A program made the position numbers and the translations under genes. Shown one piece after another: positions 22,141-23,642 of a stretch of 23,642 nt of DNA. Within the stretch, counting starts at the first letter, position 1, and every line of letters begins with the position of its first letter. A model generated the notes under the pieces. It was not told the origin of the DNA and ran no database searches. It worked only from the letters and a program-made list of their open reading frames with translations. Source of the stretch: DATGZX01 sp035296965 (GTDB taxonomy: Bacteria > Planctomycetota > Planctomycetia > Gemmatales > Gemmataceae); assembly GCA_035296965.1 (NCBI GenBank), contig DATGZX010000201.1:1-23642 (forward strand). Reading direction: 5' to 3'.

Positions 22141-23262
22141 TTACGATCCGGTGAGGTTGTACTTCGCGAGCCATTCCTTCAAGTCGCTTAGCTTGAGGAA
22201 CTTGGTTTTCTTGTCGAACATCTCCGGCTTTAGCGGTGAACCGGTGTCGGGCACGACAACCTTGATGCCGGTGTCGTAGATGTCTCCCTCGGGCTTGCCG
22301 AGATTGGGCAGGATTTCTTTGATGGTAGCCTGGTCTTTTTGCACGAGGGCCTTCATCAGGCGTACGCCTTGATAGCCCATTTCGAACGGATTTTGCACCA
22401 CCATGGCGTCGATCTGCCCTTCACTCATCGAATTGATGGCCAGCGGTTCGGCATCAAACGCGACGACAGTGAAATCCTTGCGGCGGTCCTTTTCCTTCAC
22501 AACGTCGACAATGGCGGGAGCGTTGTAGGACCAAATGCCGACGAGCGTATTCAGGTCCGGGTGGTTGGCGATCGCGTCGCGCACGTTCTTGCGGGCGCGC
22601 TCGCGGTCGATGTCGTCGCCCATCTTGTCCAGCTCTTTGAGCTTGTCGCCGGCACCTTGCCGGACCCCGTCGATGCGGTCGATTGCGTTCTGGGCGCCGA
22701 GTCGGCCTACGAAAGTAACGTAGGCGCCGCCGTCGGGGCGCAAGTTCCTGGCGCATTTGCCGAGTTCGCGACCGCCCCCCAGGTTATCCGTACCGATAAA
22801 TGCGACGCGAAGATCGCGCATCCGGCTGCGATCAATATCGGAATCAATCGTCACGATGTGCACGCCCTTGGCTTTCAGCTTCCGCAATTCCTCGGCAACT
22901 GCCTCATTGCCCGCATCGCAAGCAGAGATCCCCAGAGCGGCGATATCGCTCTGGCTGGCGAATTGCTTTAACTTGTCGATCTGGCCTTCGGGCGTGCCGT
23001 CATTGACCTCCAGCACGGCCTGCAAGCCTGACTTGCCCAGGTCGAGTTTTGCGTCCGCCTCCTTGACTCCGACGCGACAGGCATCCCAGAAGGGTGAGTC
23101 TCCATTGATAAGAATGATGATTCGCCTTTGACCGTCTCCGCCTTGCGCTACCGGGTTTCCTGTGGAGCCGTTTCCAGACGAACCATTCCCGCACCCTATC
23201 GCTGTCAGCATTCCGAGCGCTGCCACGCAGATCGGAAGGGGGAGCATCCGATGAATTCGCAT
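22141..23262 (-). CDS. CUT2 sugar ABC importer, lipoprotein substrate-binding protein
   Basis: With ATG 23262 this is a 373-residue lipoprotein: signal 1-23 with lipobox AIGC and Cys24 as the lipid anchor, then a Gly/Ser/Asn linker (25-44) and a two-lobed periplasmic-binding-protein domain (46-373) of the ribose-binding (RbsB-like) group. The domain pattern is typical: IIILINGDSPFWDACRVGVKEA, GISACDAGNEAV, VTIDSDIDRSR and FIGTDNLGGG. It captures the substrate and delivers it to the permease. GAGGA eight bases before the ATG supports the start; the frame continues to 23634 but those residues are not protein-like. It is the first gene of the three-gene operon and is separated from the permease by a repeat-bearing gap. 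Confidence 0.92.
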   Translation of the reverse strand: MRIHRMLPLPICVAALGMLTAIGCGNGSSGNGSTGNPVAQGGDGQRRIIILINGDSPFWDACRVGVKEADAKLDLGKSGLQAVLEVNDGTPEGQIDKLKQFASQSDIAALGISACDAGNEAVAEELRKLKAKGVHIVTIDSDIDRSRMRDLRVAFIGTDNLGGGRELGKCARNLRPDGGAYVTFVGRLGAQNAIDRIDGVRQGAGDKLKELDKMGDDIDRERARKNVRDAIANHPDLNTLVGIWSYNAPAIVDVVKEKDRRKDFTVVAFDAEPLAINSMSEGQIDAMVVQNPFEMGYQGVRLMKALVQKDQATIKEILPNLGKPEGDIYDTGIKVVVPDTGSPLKPEMFDKKTKFLKLSDLKEWLAKYNLTGS

Positions 23263-23298
23263 GTGATGATTCCTCAATTGATGCCACGCCAGTGCGTA

Positions 23299-23315
23299 GC
23301 TCGACACGGTCGAGC
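23299..23315. promoter_or_regulatory. Operator-like palindrome before the binding-protein gene
   Basis: GCTCGAC-ACG-GTCGAGC is a perfect 7-bp inverted repeat, 36 bases upstream of the ATG at 23262. It could be a repressor site or an RNA hairpin in the leader. Confidence 0.35.
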
Positions 23316-23379
23316 TTGGACGCCGCGAAACATTCCGGCTTGTCGCGCCCTGTTTTTGCGCAAGTCGGGGGTTAGTAAA

Positions 23380-23407
23380 AAGATACTCGAAAGCGCTGGT
23401 AGAGCAA
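23380..23407 (-). promoter_or_regulatory. Possible promoter for the sugar ABC operon
   Basis: On the minus strand TTGCTC (23407-23402), a 16-base spacer and TATCTT (23385-23380). The -35 overlaps an inverted repeat AGCAAGC/GCTTGCT (23403-23409, 23424-23430), whose half-site centres are 21 bases apart. Confidence 0.28.
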
Positions 23408-23470
23408 GCGCGATATGGTGCATGCTTGCTTATTGAGGACTGCGCAACCAATGTAACGAGCCTGCATTCT

Positions 23471-23500
23471 CCCCTCTCCCTTGTACTCAAGGGAGAGGGG
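23471..23500. repeat. Perfect 13-bp hairpin, purine/pyrimidine arms
   Basis: CCCCTCTCCCTTG-TACT-CAAGGGAGAGGGG, a perfect stem with a 4-base loop. It is followed by CCGGGGGTGG. I recall this kind of sequence as a common dispersed repeat in planctomycetes; that cannot be checked here. Confidence 0.75.
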
Positions 23501-23642
23501 CCGGGGGTGGACTGATGAAAGCCATTGACGGTTTTGACGTTTTGGGCTTGCTCGTTTTCTTCGGTTTTGTTGCGCTGGCGGACTGGAGGTCCACGCCCAA
23601 GGCATGCAAACGGAGTTGCGCATGGATGCATCAAACGTTGAA

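Larger units (their letters stand above)
23263..23642. other. Upstream region of the sugar ABC operon
   Basis: No gene is supported in these 380 bases, except that a reading frame may begin at ATG 23622 (GGAG six bases upstream) and run off the window. It holds palindromes at 23299-23315 and 23403-23430, a possible minus-strand promoter at 23380-23407 and a hairpin at 23471-23500. Confidence 0.5.

Overview
The window looks like chromosomal DNA of a member of the Planctomycetota, possibly Pirellulales-like. This is inferred from gene content. There is a secreted ThuA-domain protein, a Tat-exported Gfo/Idh/MocA oxidoreductase of about 500 residues, and a PRPP synthase with the variant reading SPDEGSIKRAL and FDDMITTAGS. 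Intergenic spaces are full of foldback repeats. The DNA is fairly GC-rich and there are no tRNA or rRNA genes. No taxon can be proved from the sequence alone.

Left part (1-5260): the 3' end of an ISL3-type transposase, then a secreted GH5 glycoside hydrolase (+). Convergent to it is a secreted ThuA-domain protein (-) with a good promoter. A perfect 29-bp inverted-repeat element follows, with a doubtful ORF running through it. Then come an alpha/beta hydrolase with a probable TTG start, a 76-residue beta-rich protein of unknown role and an 85-residue zinc-ribbon protein, all on +.

Efflux part (5530-11200): a MacA/MacB/TolC-type tripartite exporter in an unusual layout. A free-standing MacB-like ATPase and a TolC-family outer-membrane protein run on +. 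The FtsX/MacB-type permease and the MacA-like adaptor run towards them on -. A 211-bp multi-arm foldback sits where the two units meet.

Sugar part (11200-23640): the most unusual gene is an 846-residue in-frame fusion of a complete CUT2 (ribose-type) double ATPase to a RbsC-type permease, with no binding protein beside it. After it come a Gfo/Idh/MocA oxidoreductase and an exported esterase (-), an FAD-dependent amine/amino-acid oxidase and prs (+), and a conventional three-gene CUT2 importer (-) encoding lipoprotein binding protein, permease and double ATPase. With GH5, ThuA, Gfo/Idh and the esterase, the content fits degradation and uptake of plant- or algal-type sugars, but no substrate can be read from the sequence.

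A pattern across the window is that all four convergent gene junctions contain a substantial inverted repeat, each of a different sequence family. These may act as bidirectional terminators and are probably also mobile or amplified palindromic repeats. No CRISPR array, defence island, prophage or biosynthetic cluster was seen. The strongest candidates for something new are the ATPase-permease fusion, the split convergent exporter and the palindromic elements.
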